Below, piece after piece: positions 14,315-22,719 of a DNA stretch of 64,000 bases (position 1 is the stretch's first letter; the number at the start of each line of letters is the position of its first letter). A program made the position numbers and the translations under genes. Source of the stretch: Tateyamaria sp947503385 (GTDB lineage: Bacteria > Pseudomonadota > Alphaproteobacteria > Rhodobacterales > Rhodobacteraceae); assembly GCF_051195235.1 (NCBI RefSeq), contig NZ_JBNFZM010000004.1:355800-419799 (forward strand), written 5' to 3'. The notes below the pieces were generated by a model. That model was not told the origin of the DNA. It saw only the letters and a program-made list of their open reading frames with translations, and made no database searches.

Positions 14315-15408
14315 CCGATGCCCGGCGGCTCGTGGTCAAGATCGGGTCGGCCTTGCTGGTCGACCGCCACACCGGCGCGCTGCGGCAGGATTGGTTGGCC
14401 GGGCTGGCCGAGGATGTGGCATGGCTCACCGGGCAGGGGTGTCAGGTTGTGCTGGTGTCTTCCGGCTCCATCGCCTTGGGTCGTGGCGTTCTGAACCTGC
14501 CTGCGAGCGATCTGGCACTGGAACAGTCGCAAGCCGCCGCAGCCGTGGGTCAAATCCGCCTCGCCCGCGCCTACGAAGAGGCGCTGGCACCCCACGGGAT
14601 CACAACTGCACAGGTGCTTATGACGCTTGAGGACAGCCGCGACCGCCGCCGGTATCTCAACTCGCGGGCCACGCTGGAACAGTTGCTCAGCCTGCGCGCC
14701 GTGCCCATCGTCAATGAAAACGACACTGTGGCGACCGACGAAATCCGCTTTGGTGACAATGACCGGTTGGCGGCCCAAATCGCGGCGACCATCGGCGCCG
14801 ATCAACTTGTGCTGCTGTCGGACGTGGACGGATTTTACAGCGCCAACCCCGCAGATGATCCATCCGCACACCGCTACGACATCATCGACCAGATCACACC
14901 CGAGATCGAGGATCAGGCGGGCGACGCCGGTTCGGGCCTGTCCAAAGGCGGGATGAAAACCAAGCTGATGGCGGCCAAGACCGCCACAGCGGCGGGTTGC
15001 GCCATGGCCATTTGCCACGGCGCTGCGACGCGTCCACTGCACGCGCTGGCCAACGGGGCCAACGCCACATGGTTCACCGCAACGCTCGACCCGGCCTCGG
15101 CCCGCAAACGCTGGATCGCCGCGATGAAACCGCAGGGTACATTGACTCTCGATGCTGGCGCAATCAAGGCTTTGTCTTGTGGAAACAGTCTGTTGCCCGC
15201 CGGTGTTCATGCGGTCTCCGGCACCTTTGGGCGCGGCGAACCGGTGGCATTGATTGATGGTGACGGCCATCAACTGGGTCTTGGCCTGACACGGTACACC
15301 GCCGAAGAGGCCCATAAAATCAAAGGCCACCACAGTGCTGAAATCGAAACGCTGCTGGGCTATCCCGGCAGGGCCGCGCTGATCCACCGGGATGATATGG
15401 CGCTTTGA
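14302..15408 (+). CDS. proB: glutamate 5-kinase
   Basis: A 368-aa protein catalysing the first step of proline synthesis, ATP-dependent phosphorylation of glutamate. The kinase domain (about 1-255) shows LVVKIGSALLVDRHTGALRQ, VLVSSGSIALGRGVL, IVNENDTVATDEIRFGDNDR and LLSDVDGFY; a PUA domain follows (about 275-360; GTLTLDAGAIKALSCGNSLL). The start is GTG, overlapping obgE by 13 bases, so translation is coupled. A GGTATTTT/CTTCTTC motif (15409-15430) follows, then proA. Confidence 0.96.
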   Translation: MASLTDARRLVVKIGSALLVDRHTGALRQDWLAGLAEDVAWLTGQGCQVVLVSSGSIALGRGVLNLPASDLALEQSQAAAAVGQIRLARAYEEALAPHGITTAQVLMTLEDSRDRRRYLNSRATLEQLLSLRAVPIVNENDTVATDEIRFGDNDRLAAQIAATIGADQLVLLSDVDGFYSANPADDPSAHRYDIIDQITPEIEDQAGDAGSGLSKGGMKTKLMAAKTATAAGCAMAICHGAATRPLHALANGANATWFTATLDPASARKRWIAAMKPQGTLTLDAGAIKALSCGNSLLPAGVHAVSGTFGRGEPVALIDGDGHQLGLGLTRYTAEEAHKIKGHHSAEIETLLGYPGRAALIHRDDMAL

Positions 15409-15430
15409 TCTTCTTCTGACTAAAAATACC
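15409..15430. repeat. GGTATTTTTAG...GAAGAAGATC motif (minus orientation)
   Basis: Read on the minus strand this 22-base stretch is GGTATTTTTAGTCAGAAGAA plus GATC. It matches the GAGTATTTTACAAAAGAAG form at 27425-27447 (minus) and the GAGTATTTG...AGAAGAAG form at 28729-28750 (plus). It lies just downstream of the proB stop. Its role is unknown; an intergenic signature of Rhodobacteraceae is the working interpretation. Confidence 0.45.
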
Positions 15431-15482
15431 ATCGCCGAAGGCATAAAATCCTCCGGCGCACCGCCTGCAAAGGACGCTCCGC

Positions 15483-16748
15483 ATGAAAGATCTCGACAAC
15501 ATCCCCGCCGTCATGGCCGACATCGGTGCGCGCGCCAAGGCGGCCGCCGCCGTGCTGGCCTGTGCCAGTGCCGAACGCAAGCACGCGGCCCTGATCGGTG
15601 CAGCCGAACATGTCTGGGCCAACCGCACCGCGATCATCGCAGCCAATGACAAGGATATGGCCTTTGGCGCCGACAAGGGATTGTCGGACGCGATGATGGA
15701 CCGGCTGCGCCTTGATGAAGACCGCATTCGCGGCATGGTCGACGGGTTGCGCGCCGTGGCCGAGCAGGCCGATCCTGTGGGCGAAGTGCTCGCCGCGTGG
15801 GATCAGCCATCCGGCCTGAACATCAAACGCGTGCGTACACCTTTGGGGGTCGTGGGCGTGATCTACGAAAGCCGTCCAAACGTGACGGCGGATGCAGGTG
15901 CCTTGTGTCTCAAGGCGGGCAATGCCGTGATCCTGCGCGGCGGTTCCGAAGGGTTCAATTCATCGCAGGCCATTCATGCCGCGCTCCAAGCCGGTCTGCG
16001 CGATGCCAACCTGCCCGAAGACGCAATCCAATTGGTGCCGACGCGCGACCGCGCCGCCGTCAGCGAGATGCTGACCATGACCGATACGATTGACGTGATT
16101 GTACCGCGCGGCGGCAAGGGGTTGGTGGGCTTGGTCCAGCGCGAAGCGCGCGTGCCCGTCTTTGCCCATTTGGAGGGTATTGTGCACATCTATGTCGACA
16201 AGGACGCGGACCCTGAAAAAACGCTCAAAGTCGTGCTCAACGCCAAGACACGCCGCACGGGCATTTGCGGCGCGGCCGAATGCCTGCTGATCCATGCCGA
16301 TGTGGCATCAACCATCGGGCAGGGCGTGGTGCGCGCGTTGATGGATGCGGGTGTGCGGGTCCACGCCGATGTGGCGTTGCAGAGTATTGATGGCGTACTC
16401 GCGGCGTCAGATGCGGATTGGGGGCGCGAATACCTTGATATGGATATTGCCGCGCGCATCGTTCCTGACATTGATGCGGCGATTGCGCATATCCGTACGT
16501 ACGGATCGAACCACACGGATTGCATTCTGACCGAAGATTCCGATGCGGTCGCCAAGTTCTTTCGAGAGCTCGACAGCGCGATCCTGATGCACAACGCTTC
16601 GACCCAATTTGCCGATGGGGGCGAGTTTGGGATGGGTGCGGAAATTGGCATCGCGACCGGCAAGATGCACGCACGCGGACCCGTGGGCGCAGCACAACTG
16701 ACCAGTTTCAAATATCTGGTGACCGGCGACGGGACTGTGCGCAGTTAG
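15483..16748 (+). CDS. proA: glutamate-5-semialdehyde dehydrogenase (gamma-glutamyl phosphate reductase)
   Basis: A 421-aa protein that reduces gamma-glutamyl phosphate with NADPH in proline synthesis. Visible family blocks are VRTPLGVVGVIYESRPNVTA (about 116-135), ALCLKAGNAVILRGGSE, PRGGKGLVGLVQREARVPVF and TRRTGICGAAECLLI with the catalytic Cys, and FADGGEFGMGAEIGIATGKM near the end. AAAGGACGCTCCGC precedes the ATG. It pairs with proB upstream, and its 3' end overlaps the convergent chpT stop by four bases. Confidence 0.97.
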   Translation: MKDLDNIPAVMADIGARAKAAAAVLACASAERKHAALIGAAEHVWANRTAIIAANDKDMAFGADKGLSDAMMDRLRLDEDRIRGMVDGLRAVAEQADPVGEVLAAWDQPSGLNIKRVRTPLGVVGVIYESRPNVTADAGALCLKAGNAVILRGGSEGFNSSQAIHAALQAGLRDANLPEDAIQLVPTRDRAAVSEMLTMTDTIDVIVPRGGKGLVGLVQREARVPVFAHLEGIVHIYVDKDADPEKTLKVVLNAKTRRTGICGAAECLLIHADVASTIGQGVVRALMDAGVRVHADVALQSIDGVLAASDADWGREYLDMDIAARIVPDIDAAIAHIRTYGSNHTDCILTEDSDAVAKFFRELDSAILMHNASTQFADGGEFGMGAEIGIATGKMHARGPVGAAQLTSFKYLVTGDGTVRS

Positions 16749-17341
16749 AACGACAGCGACAGCGCGCCGTTTTCATCGTGGGTGACGCGGATCTTGCGGT
16801 CGATGTCGCGGGTGTGGTGGTGCAGCAACCCGAACTGCACATGCGCCGGTGCCAGATCGTCCACAATGCCCGTGCTCAGCGTTTCCCACAGGGCTGGATC
16901 CACGCTGAACTTGTCGGCATGGCCCGTGATGGTCCATGTACTGTCCGTCAGCGACACTTCGATCCGTCCGCCATATGGCATCGCGGTTTCCATACATTGC
17001 AGCGCCAGAAACACCAGACGAACGGCCCAACGGGGCTGCGCGTCGAGCGGACCATAGGCCATGGTCAGGCGGCTGCCGCGCGTGTTGTCCTGCAGGATCG
17101 ACACAACTTCGGCCCGGCCGACGGGTTGCGCACTTGCCGCCCCATACGCCATGCGGAAAAAGCGGATGCGCGCGCTCGCATTTTCCACGCTTTCGGAAAT
17201 CAGTTCCATCTCGGGGCCGTCACTGCTGCCCGCCATGTTGAGCAGTTCCAGTCCGTTGTTGATCGCGCCAATTGGCGATATCAGGTCATGGCAAATGCGG
17301 CTGCCGATCAATGCCGCGAGATTCACGTTATTCTGGCCCAT
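16745..17341 (-). CDS. chpT: histidine phosphotransferase ChpT
   Basis: A 198-aa protein. The dimerisation helix begins MGQNNVNLAALIGSRICHDL, with the phosphorylated His in RICHDLISPIGAINNGLELL (about 15-34), the ChpT signature. The C-terminal part is a degenerate ATPase-like fold (VRLVFLALQCMETAMPYGGR). ChpT relays phosphate from CckA to CtrA and CpdR in the alphaproteobacterial cell-cycle/motility pathway; in Rhodobacteraceae it also controls gene-transfer agent and flagellar genes. The ATG at 17341, with GGAG six bases upstream, was chosen over the TTG at 17353. It is divergent from the DUF3553 gene. Confidence 0.92.
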   Translation of the reverse strand: MGQNNVNLAALIGSRICHDLISPIGAINNGLELLNMAGSSDGPEMELISESVENASARIRFFRMAYGAASAQPVGRAEVVSILQDNTRGSRLTMAYGPLDAQPRWAVRLVFLALQCMETAMPYGGRIEVSLTDSTWTITGHADKFSVDPALWETLSTGIVDDLAPAHVQFGLLHHHTRDIDRKIRVTHDENGALSLSF

Positions 17342-17367
17342 GCGGCGCTCCAACGGACAAAGGTTTC

Positions 17368-17550
17368 ATGGAAGATTTGAACGCCATTCTCGCTCCCGGC
17401 ATGTTGGTCCGACACCCTGATCACGCGGAGTGGGGCGTGGGGCAGGTGCAAAGCAACATCGCGGGAAAAGTGACCGTAAATTTCCCGGACACCGGAAAAA
17501 TTGTGATCGATGGCACGCGCATTGCTCTTGTTCCCATATTCGATGCCTGA
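17368..17550 (+). CDS. DUF3553 domain protein
   Basis: A 60-aa protein starting MEDLNAILAPGMLVRHPDHA, then EWGVGQVQSNIAGKVTVNFP and GKIVIDGTRIALVPI. This small beta-barrel (CarD/Tudor-like in shape) matches DUF3553, found in alphaproteobacteria often next to chpT or cell-cycle genes. AAAGGTTTC precedes the ATG. It is divergent from chpT with only 26 bases between the starts, so the two share a promoter region. Function unknown; interaction with nucleic acid or RNA polymerase is a guess from the fold. Confidence 0.8.
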   Translation: MEDLNAILAPGMLVRHPDHAEWGVGQVQSNIAGKVTVNFPDTGKIVIDGTRIALVPIFDA

Positions 17551-17643
17551 ACATCCTTTCCGAATAGTTAACGATTTGCAACCATGCCGGGAACATCGCA
17601 AATATCTTTACCTTTCGCGCGCGCTCACCGATAGAGCACCGCG

Positions 17644-18405
17644 ATGAGCCTGACACACGAGCCCGAATTTCGCGTCGCGATGGCGCGCGGTGATGACGAT
17701 CTGACAGCGGCCTTTCGGCTGCGCTATGATGTGTTCGTGCGTGAATTGGGCGGCGGTGGTCCGCTTGTCGATCACGCGGCAGGTCTTGAGCGCGACGCGT
17801 TTGACGCGCATTTCGACCACATGTTGCTGTGGGACGATGCGGTGGGCACGCTGGTGGGTGTCTACCGGATGCTGCGCGCCGAGCAGGCCGAGGCGGCGGG
17901 GCAATTCTATTCCGAGGATGAATACGATCTGGGGCCGCTGCGCGCCACTGGCCGCCGTTTGCTTGAGCTTGGGCGGTCCTGCGTTCATGCCGATTATCGG
18001 GGCGGCGCCGCGATGTATCACCTTTGGGGCGGGTTGGCGGATTACGTGGCCCGGAATGCGGTTGATATCCTGTTCGGAGTTGCGTCCTTTCATGGCACGG
18101 ATGTTGACACGCTGGCGGCGCCGCTGTCGCTGCTTCACCATCGCCACCTTGCGCCAGAGCCGTTGCGGGTGCAGGCCCGTGCGCCGCACGGTGTCGATAT
18201 GGATATCGTGCCCGAAGACCGGATTGACCGCCGTGTGGCCATGGTTCAGGTGCCCGCACTGATCAAGGCCTATCTGCGTCTGGGCGGGGTTGTGGGGCAG
18301 GGGGCCTATGTGGACCACGGGTTTAACACGACGGATGTGTGCCTGATCATGGACACGGCGGCGATGTCGGCACGCCAACAGCGTATCTATGGGGCCGCGC
18401 AATGA
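17644..18405 (+). CDS. olsB: L-ornithine N-alpha-acyltransferase OlsB
   Basis: A 253-aa protein matching OlsB, which transfers a 3-hydroxy fatty acid from ACP to ornithine, the first step of ornithine lipid synthesis. GNAT-like core features are FRLRYDVFVRELGGGGPLVD (about 22-41), HMLLWDDAVGTLVGVYRMLR, LELGRSCVHADYRGG and YLRLGGVVGQGAYVDHGFNTTDVC. The stop overlaps the start of olsA by ATGA, so the two enzymes are coupled. Ornithine lipids replace phospholipids under phosphate limitation in many alphaproteobacteria, which fits the Pho/Pst genes elsewhere in this window. Confidence 0.93.
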   Translation: MSLTHEPEFRVAMARGDDDLTAAFRLRYDVFVRELGGGGPLVDHAAGLERDAFDAHFDHMLLWDDAVGTLVGVYRMLRAEQAEAAGQFYSEDEYDLGPLRATGRRLLELGRSCVHADYRGGAAMYHLWGGLADYVARNAVDILFGVASFHGTDVDTLAAPLSLLHHRHLAPEPLRVQARAPHGVDMDIVPEDRIDRRVAMVQVPALIKAYLRLGGVVGQGAYVDHGFNTTDVCLIMDTAAMSARQQRIYGAAQ

Positions 18406-19241
18406 CCGTGACATGGGACGGCGCGCCACCACCGTCAGCCACACCACCCGGCGTACTGGGTTGGATGCGGATCATCCGACGGGGTCTGCCGATCCTCCTG
18501 ACGATTCTGCTGGGCCTTGTGGTGCTGCTGCCCCTGCGGCTGATCGAACGCCCGCTCTTTGGACTGCACCGCCCGTGGACGCCGTGGATCACGCAAGCCG
18601 TGTGTCGATTGAGCCTGCTCTGGATGGGATTGGGATTTCACCGCACCGGGCGCCCAATGGACGCGCGCGGCGCAATCGTCGCCAATCATTCCAGTTGGCT
18701 GGATATCTTTGTGCTGAACGCGTCGGACAGGATATATTTCGTGTCGAAATCCGAAGTGGCGGGTTGGCCGGGCATTGGTGCATTGGCGCGCGCCACGGGG
18801 ACATTGTTCATTGCGCGCGATCCCCGTCAGGCCAAGGTGCAGGCGCATCTGTTCGAAGAACGTCTGATGGCGGGACAACGGCTGTTGTTTTTCCCAGAGG
18901 GCACCAGCACAGACGGCCTCCGGGTGCTGCCGTTCAAGACAACCCTCTTTGCGCCGTTTTTCGCAGACGGCTTGCATGAGGTGTTGCATGTGCAACCGGT
19001 CACAGCGGTATATCATGCGCCCGCCGGCGCACCCGATCTGCGCACCTATGGATGGTGGGGCGATATGAGTTTTGGTGCGCATCTGCTGTCCACGCTTGCC
19101 TTGCCGCGGCAGGGACATGTCGAGGTGATCTATCATCCGGCGTTGCGCGCAGCGGATGCGCCAAACCGCAAAGCATTGGCGGCAGCGGCCGAGGCGGCGG
19201 TGCGAGGTGGGCATACGCTGGAGGCGTCAGAACACACCTGA
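18402..19241 (+). CDS. olsA: lyso-ornithine lipid O-acyltransferase OlsA (PlsC family)
   Basis: A 279-aa membrane-associated acyltransferase. A hydrophobic segment (GLPILLTILLGLVVLLPLRL, about 26-45) precedes the catalytic block NHSSWLDIF (HX4D) and VSKSEVAGWPGIGALARATG; the acyl-acceptor motif FPEGTSTDG follows. The enzyme adds the second fatty acid to lyso-ornithine lipid at the inner membrane. ATGA overlap with olsB and the order olsB-olsA support this role over a general PlsC. A 367-base leader separates it from rpsB. Confidence 0.92.
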   Translation: MTVTWDGAPPPSATPPGVLGWMRIIRRGLPILLTILLGLVVLLPLRLIERPLFGLHRPWTPWITQAVCRLSLLWMGLGFHRTGRPMDARGAIVANHSSWLDIFVLNASDRIYFVSKSEVAGWPGIGALARATGTLFIARDPRQAKVQAHLFEERLMAGQRLLFFPEGTSTDGLRVLPFKTTLFAPFFADGLHEVLHVQPVTAVYHAPAGAPDLRTYGWWGDMSFGAHLLSTLALPRQGHVEVIYHPALRAADAPNRKALAAAAEAAVRGGHTLEASEHT

Positions 19242-19608
19242 TCCAGCGGACGCTGCGCGACGACAGTATTGGGGGGCTCTGCCCCCGGCGCTGGCGTGCC
19301 TCCCCCGGGATTTTTTTTGGGGGACAGAGACGTTTCACAAGAGCTTTCATGGCCTTCGCAATTGTTGCTGAGCCGGTTGTGCTGACTGGTGTTTTGTTGG
19401 AATTTGAGAGGCCACGCTGGGCCTGCGCTCTTTTTCGGCATACCGGGGGCGGGCAGGGCTTGCCATTGGGATCGCAATCCCATAAAGCGCGGCCATTCAA
19501 TCCGCAGTTCGGGGCGGGCAGATGGGGGAGACATCCCCAGATGTCCACCGGTTGGTGCATCCGCACTGATACCCCGGACGAGGCGAAAACCGGAAAAAGG
19601 ATAGACAC
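19242..19608 (+). other. intergenic and leader region of rpsB, with GC-rich hairpin elements
   Basis: No gene is seen in these 367 bases. GGGGGC-TCT-GCCCCC (19272-19286) repeats the element at 13248, and TCCCCC (19301-19306)...GGGGGA (19319-19324) pairs around a run of Ts, acting perhaps as the terminator for olsA. Further right, TGGGATCGCAATCCCA near 19476 is a small perfect hairpin, possibly in the rpsB 5' leader. A promoter for rpsB-tsf must lie here, but no clear -35/-10 pair was found. Confidence 0.45.
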
Positions 19609-20406
19609 ATGGCTCTTCCCGAGTTCTCCATGCGTCAGCTGCTTGAAGCTGGCGTTCACTTTGGCCACCAAACACAGCGCTGGAACCCCCGCATGTCGCA
19701 GTTCATCTACGGCGCGCGCAATGGCATTCACATCATGGACCTGACACAAACGGTTCCGATGCTGGATCAGGCCTTGCAAGCGGTGCGTGACACCGTTGCC
19801 AAAGGCGGCCGCGTTCTGTTCGTGGGCACCAAGCGTCAGGCGGCACAGCCTGTGGCCGAAGCCGCCGAGAAATGCGCGCAATACTACATGAACCACCGCT
19901 GGCTCGGTGGCACGCTGACCAACTGGCAGACCGTGTCCCAGTCGATCAACCGTCTGAAGTCGATCGACGAGCAGTCCGCGCAAGGCTTCGAGGGTCTGAC
20001 CAAGAAAGAGCGTCTGGGCATGGAACGTGACCAGGGCAAGTTGCAGGCCTCGCTTGGCGGTATTCGCGAAATGGGCGGTCGTCCTGACCTTCTGTTCGTC
20101 ATCGACGTCAAGAAAGAAGCACTGGCCGTGGCCGAAGCCAACAAGCTGGGCATCCCGGTTGTGGCGGTGGTGGACACCAACTGTTCGCCCGATGGTGTGG
20201 ATTACATCATCCCCGGCAATGACGACGCGGCCCGCGCCATCTCGCTTTATTGCGATCTGGCTGCGCGCGCGGCTCTGGACGGCATGAGTGCCCAACTGGG
20301 TGCGGCAGGCGTTGATCTGGGTGAAATGGAAGAAGCCCCGGTTGAAGAAGCGGTTGCCGAAGAGGCCCCTGCTGAGGCGGCTGCCGAGACGCCAGCAGAG
20401 AGCTAA
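19609..20406 (+). CDS. rpsB: 30S ribosomal protein S2
   Basis: A 265-aa protein with the S2 signature MALPEFSMRQLLEAGVHFGH, then RWNPRMSQFIYGARNGIHIM, HRWLGGTLTNWQTVSQSI and VIDVKKEALAVAEANKLGIP. S2 joins the 30S subunit late and depends on S1 binding. The last ~25 residues are an acidic Glu/Ala tail (EEAPVEEAVAEEAPAEAAAE), a variable extension. AAAAAGGATAGACAC precedes the ATG. tsf follows after 74 bases, the universal order. Confidence 0.98.
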   Translation: MALPEFSMRQLLEAGVHFGHQTQRWNPRMSQFIYGARNGIHIMDLTQTVPMLDQALQAVRDTVAKGGRVLFVGTKRQAAQPVAEAAEKCAQYYMNHRWLGGTLTNWQTVSQSINRLKSIDEQSAQGFEGLTKKERLGMERDQGKLQASLGGIREMGGRPDLLFVIDVKKEALAVAEANKLGIPVVAVVDTNCSPDGVDYIIPGNDDAARAISLYCDLAARAALDGMSAQLGAAGVDLGEMEEAPVEEAVAEEAPAEAAAETPAES

Positions 20407-20480
20407 GCCCGTCGAACTTCTGACATATGCGGCGGGCCGTGGTCTGCCGCATCCCACACCTATTTGAGGAGAGCCGAGAG

Positions 20481-21356
20481 ATGGCAATCACAGCAGCATT
20501 GGTGAAAGAACTGCGCGACAGCACGGGCGCAGGCATGATGGACGCGAAAAAAGCGCTGACCGAAACGGATGGCGACATGGAAGCCGCCGTGGACTGGCTG
20601 CGCACCAAAGGTCTGGCCAAGGCCGCCAAGAAGTCGGGCCGCACTGCGGCTGAGGGCCTTGTGGCCGTCGTCGTGGACGGTGGCACTGGTGTCGCGGTCG
20701 AGGTGAACTCGGAAACCGACTTTGTCGGCAAGAACGCCGAATTCCAAGAGATGGTCGCAGGCATCGCCAAAGCCGCACTGGGTGTCGATGATGTGGACGC
20801 GCTGGTGGCTGCCGATATGGGCGGCAAAACCGTCGCTGATGTCGTGACCGACAAGATCGCCACCATTGGCGAGAATATGTCCGTGCGCCGCATGGCCAAG
20901 CTGTCGGGCGGTACGGTCGTCTCTTACGTCCACAACGCGGCGACCGCAGGCATGGGTAAGATCGGCGTTCTGGTTGCCATGGATGGCGGAGATGAGGCGT
21001 TTGGCAAGCAGGTGGCGATGCATATCGCCGCTGTGAACCCCGCCGCCCTGTCCGAGGCGGACATGGATCCTGCCGTGGTCGAAAAGGAAAAGCAGGTCCA
21101 GATGGATATCGCCCGTGAAAGCGGCAAGCCCGAGCAGGTGATCGAGAAGATGATTGTGGGCCGGATGAAGAAGTTTGTCGCCGAATCGACCCTATTGAAC
21201 CAGCAATTCGTGGTGAACCCCGACCTGACCGTCGAAGCCGCAGCCAAAGAAGCGGGTGCCACCATCACTGGTTTTGCCCGTCTCGAAGTGGGCGAAGGTA
21301 TCGAGGTCGAAAAAGAAGACTTTGCCGCCGAAGTTGCGAAAGCAGCGCAAGGCTGA
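20481..21356 (+). CDS. tsf: elongation factor Ts
   Basis: A 291-aa protein of normal length. The N-terminal UBA-like domain has KELRDSTGAGMMDAKKALTE (the TGAGMMDAKKAL signature), and the core has VAVEVNSETDFVGKN, which contacts EF-Tu. It reactivates EF-Tu by nucleotide exchange. TTTGAGGAGAGCCGAGAG precedes the chosen ATG at 20481; the longer frame from 20427 has no support. A strong intrinsic terminator follows at 21381. Confidence 0.98.
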   Translation: MAITAALVKELRDSTGAGMMDAKKALTETDGDMEAAVDWLRTKGLAKAAKKSGRTAAEGLVAVVVDGGTGVAVEVNSETDFVGKNAEFQEMVAGIAKAALGVDDVDALVAADMGGKTVADVVTDKIATIGENMSVRRMAKLSGGTVVSYVHNAATAGMGKIGVLVAMDGGDEAFGKQVAMHIAAVNPAALSEADMDPAVVEKEKQVQMDIARESGKPEQVIEKMIVGRMKKFVAESTLLNQQFVVNPDLTVEAAAKEAGATITGFARLEVGEGIEVEKEDFAAEVAKAAQG

Positions 21357-21380
21357 CATCTTCCCCTTGTTCGACTATCT

Positions 21381-21411
21381 AACGGCGTGCCTTGCGGGGC
21401 ACGCCGTTTTT
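21381..21411 (+). terminator. intrinsic terminator of rpsB-tsf
   Basis: AACGGCGTGCC (21381-21391) pairs with GGCACGCCGTT (21398-21408), an 11-bp stem, followed by a T tract. It lies 24 bases after the tsf stop and also sets a limit for the start of the next gene, which must be downstream of it. Confidence 0.9.
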
Positions 21412-21435
21412 CGTGGCGATGAGGGGTTTGGGCCG

Positions 21436-22350
21436 GTGCTGGATGTCGGGGACGGGCATACGCTGTGGTTCGAGCAGCGCGGGCAGGGGCGCGATGCGCT
21501 GGTCCTCCACGGTGGTCCGGGATCGGGATGCGTGCCGGGACACTACGATCTGTTCGATCTGAGCCGTTACCGGGTGACATTGCTGGACCAGCGCGGATGT
21601 GGGCGCAGCCGTCCGTGGGCGGGGCACGATCTGGCAGCGCTTGAGTTTAACACAACCGCGCATCTCATTGATGATATTGAAAGATTACGTAATCATCTGT
21701 CCGTGGATCGCTGGGTGATCTTTGGTGGATCATGGGGCACGACCCTCGCCATGGCATATGCGCAGGCGCACCCCGGTCGGGTATCCGCGATGATCCTGGC
21801 CGGGGTTGCGACAACAGCGCCACGCGATTTGCAATGGCTGTACGGAGATATCGGAAATGTTTTCCCCGAAGCCTATGCCGATTTTGCAGACCATGTCCCG
21901 GTGGACGCGGACCCTGTCCATACACCGGACCGCATTGCTGCTTACGCCGCGCTTTTGCGCGATCCGGCAACGGCACAAGCGGCAGCGGATGCATGGTGCG
22001 CGTGGGAGGTGGGCATTTTTGGGGGCGATATTGATAGGCCCGGGTCGCGATTCGCCGATCCTGCATTTCGCTTAGGCTTTGCGCGGGTGGTCACGCACTA
22101 TTTCGCGCATGGGGCGTGGCTGGCGCCGGATGCGCTTTTGCAAAAGGTCGGTCGTATTGCACATATACCGTGTCACATGATTCACAGCCGGTTTGACCCA
22201 TCCTGCCCTTTGCGTGCGGCATGGATGTTGAACGCGGCTTGGCCTGCCGCCCGCTTGCAGATCCTTGACGGCACAACACATTCGGCACTGGAAGCAGAGA
22301 TGACCACAGCCATTCGCGCCGCAACAGACCAAATGCTTTTGGTTGGGTGA
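21436..22350 (+). CDS. pip: proline iminopeptidase (alpha/beta hydrolase)
   Basis: A protein of about 304 aa that releases N-terminal proline from peptides. LDVGDGHTLWFEQRG at the N-terminus, HGGPGSGC (oxyanion region), GGSWGTTLAMAYAQAHP (nucleophile Ser), RFDPSCP (catalytic Asp region) and DGTTHSALE (catalytic His) mark the S33 family. No ATG is available; GTG at 21436 with GAGGGG nine bases upstream is preferred because the upstream frame runs through the tsf terminator. Family length is usually 310-320, so the start is the main uncertainty. Confidence 0.85.
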   Translation: MLDVGDGHTLWFEQRGQGRDALVLHGGPGSGCVPGHYDLFDLSRYRVTLLDQRGCGRSRPWAGHDLAALEFNTTAHLIDDIERLRNHLSVDRWVIFGGSWGTTLAMAYAQAHPGRVSAMILAGVATTAPRDLQWLYGDIGNVFPEAYADFADHVPVDADPVHTPDRIAAYAALLRDPATAQAAADAWCAWEVGIFGGDIDRPGSRFADPAFRLGFARVVTHYFAHGAWLAPDALLQKVGRIAHIPCHMIHSRFDPSCPLRAAWMLNAAWPAARLQILDGTTHSALEAEMTTAIRAATDQMLLVG

Positions 22351-22719
22351 GGTCGGCGGGATCACGTTTGGGGTCGCGATCCCGCCTTAGTCGGCGTCCT
22401 TGCCACGGGGATGAGACAGACGGACGCTAGGTCCGACCCACTTGCGGATCAATACACAAGTAGGCCGGTTCGGGTAAAACCCGGAACAGATCCCGAGAGC
22501 CACCGAAATCACGGCAGGTCGGGCTCTATGTTCCCTGGCCAAAGCCACCACTCACGGAACTGTTACAGGTTCGCTTTTTTGGCCGGATTTCGAAAGTCCG
22601 GGATTCCTTACCCGTTGGACAAAAAATGCCATCTGACACGGGTCGGGTGACACAATTGCGGTCATCCGCGTTGCGGAATCAGAGGCCGCTAGGCCGGATC
22701 TGGAAATGAAACCAAAGGC
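22351..22719. other. convergent intergenic region
   Basis: A stretch of 369 bases lies between the ends of the iminopeptidase and the LuxR gene. GGCGGGATC (22355-22363) and GATCCCGCC (22378-22386) form a 9-bp stem that may end the iminopeptidase transcript, though the T tract is weak. The rest contains small inverted repeats (such as GGTTCGGGTAAAACCC near 22468) but no ORF of coding quality and no RNA gene that could be recognised. An unlisted small RNA is possible. Confidence 0.4.

Noticed and set aside
14071..15444. 457-aa minus-strand ORF opposite proB
   Set aside because: Shadow of proB; His/Gly/Arg-rich without motifs.
19000..20487. 495-aa minus-strand ORF opposite olsA and rpsB
   Set aside because: Shadow frame covering two genes and an intergenic region.
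22411..22650. 79-aa ORF in the iminopeptidase-LuxR gap
   Set aside because: No ribosome-binding site and low-complexity polar composition; regarded as non-coding.
22351..22719. Possible 6S RNA or other structured RNA in the long convergent gap
   Set aside because: Small inverted repeats only; the consensus central bubble of 6S RNA could not be recognised.
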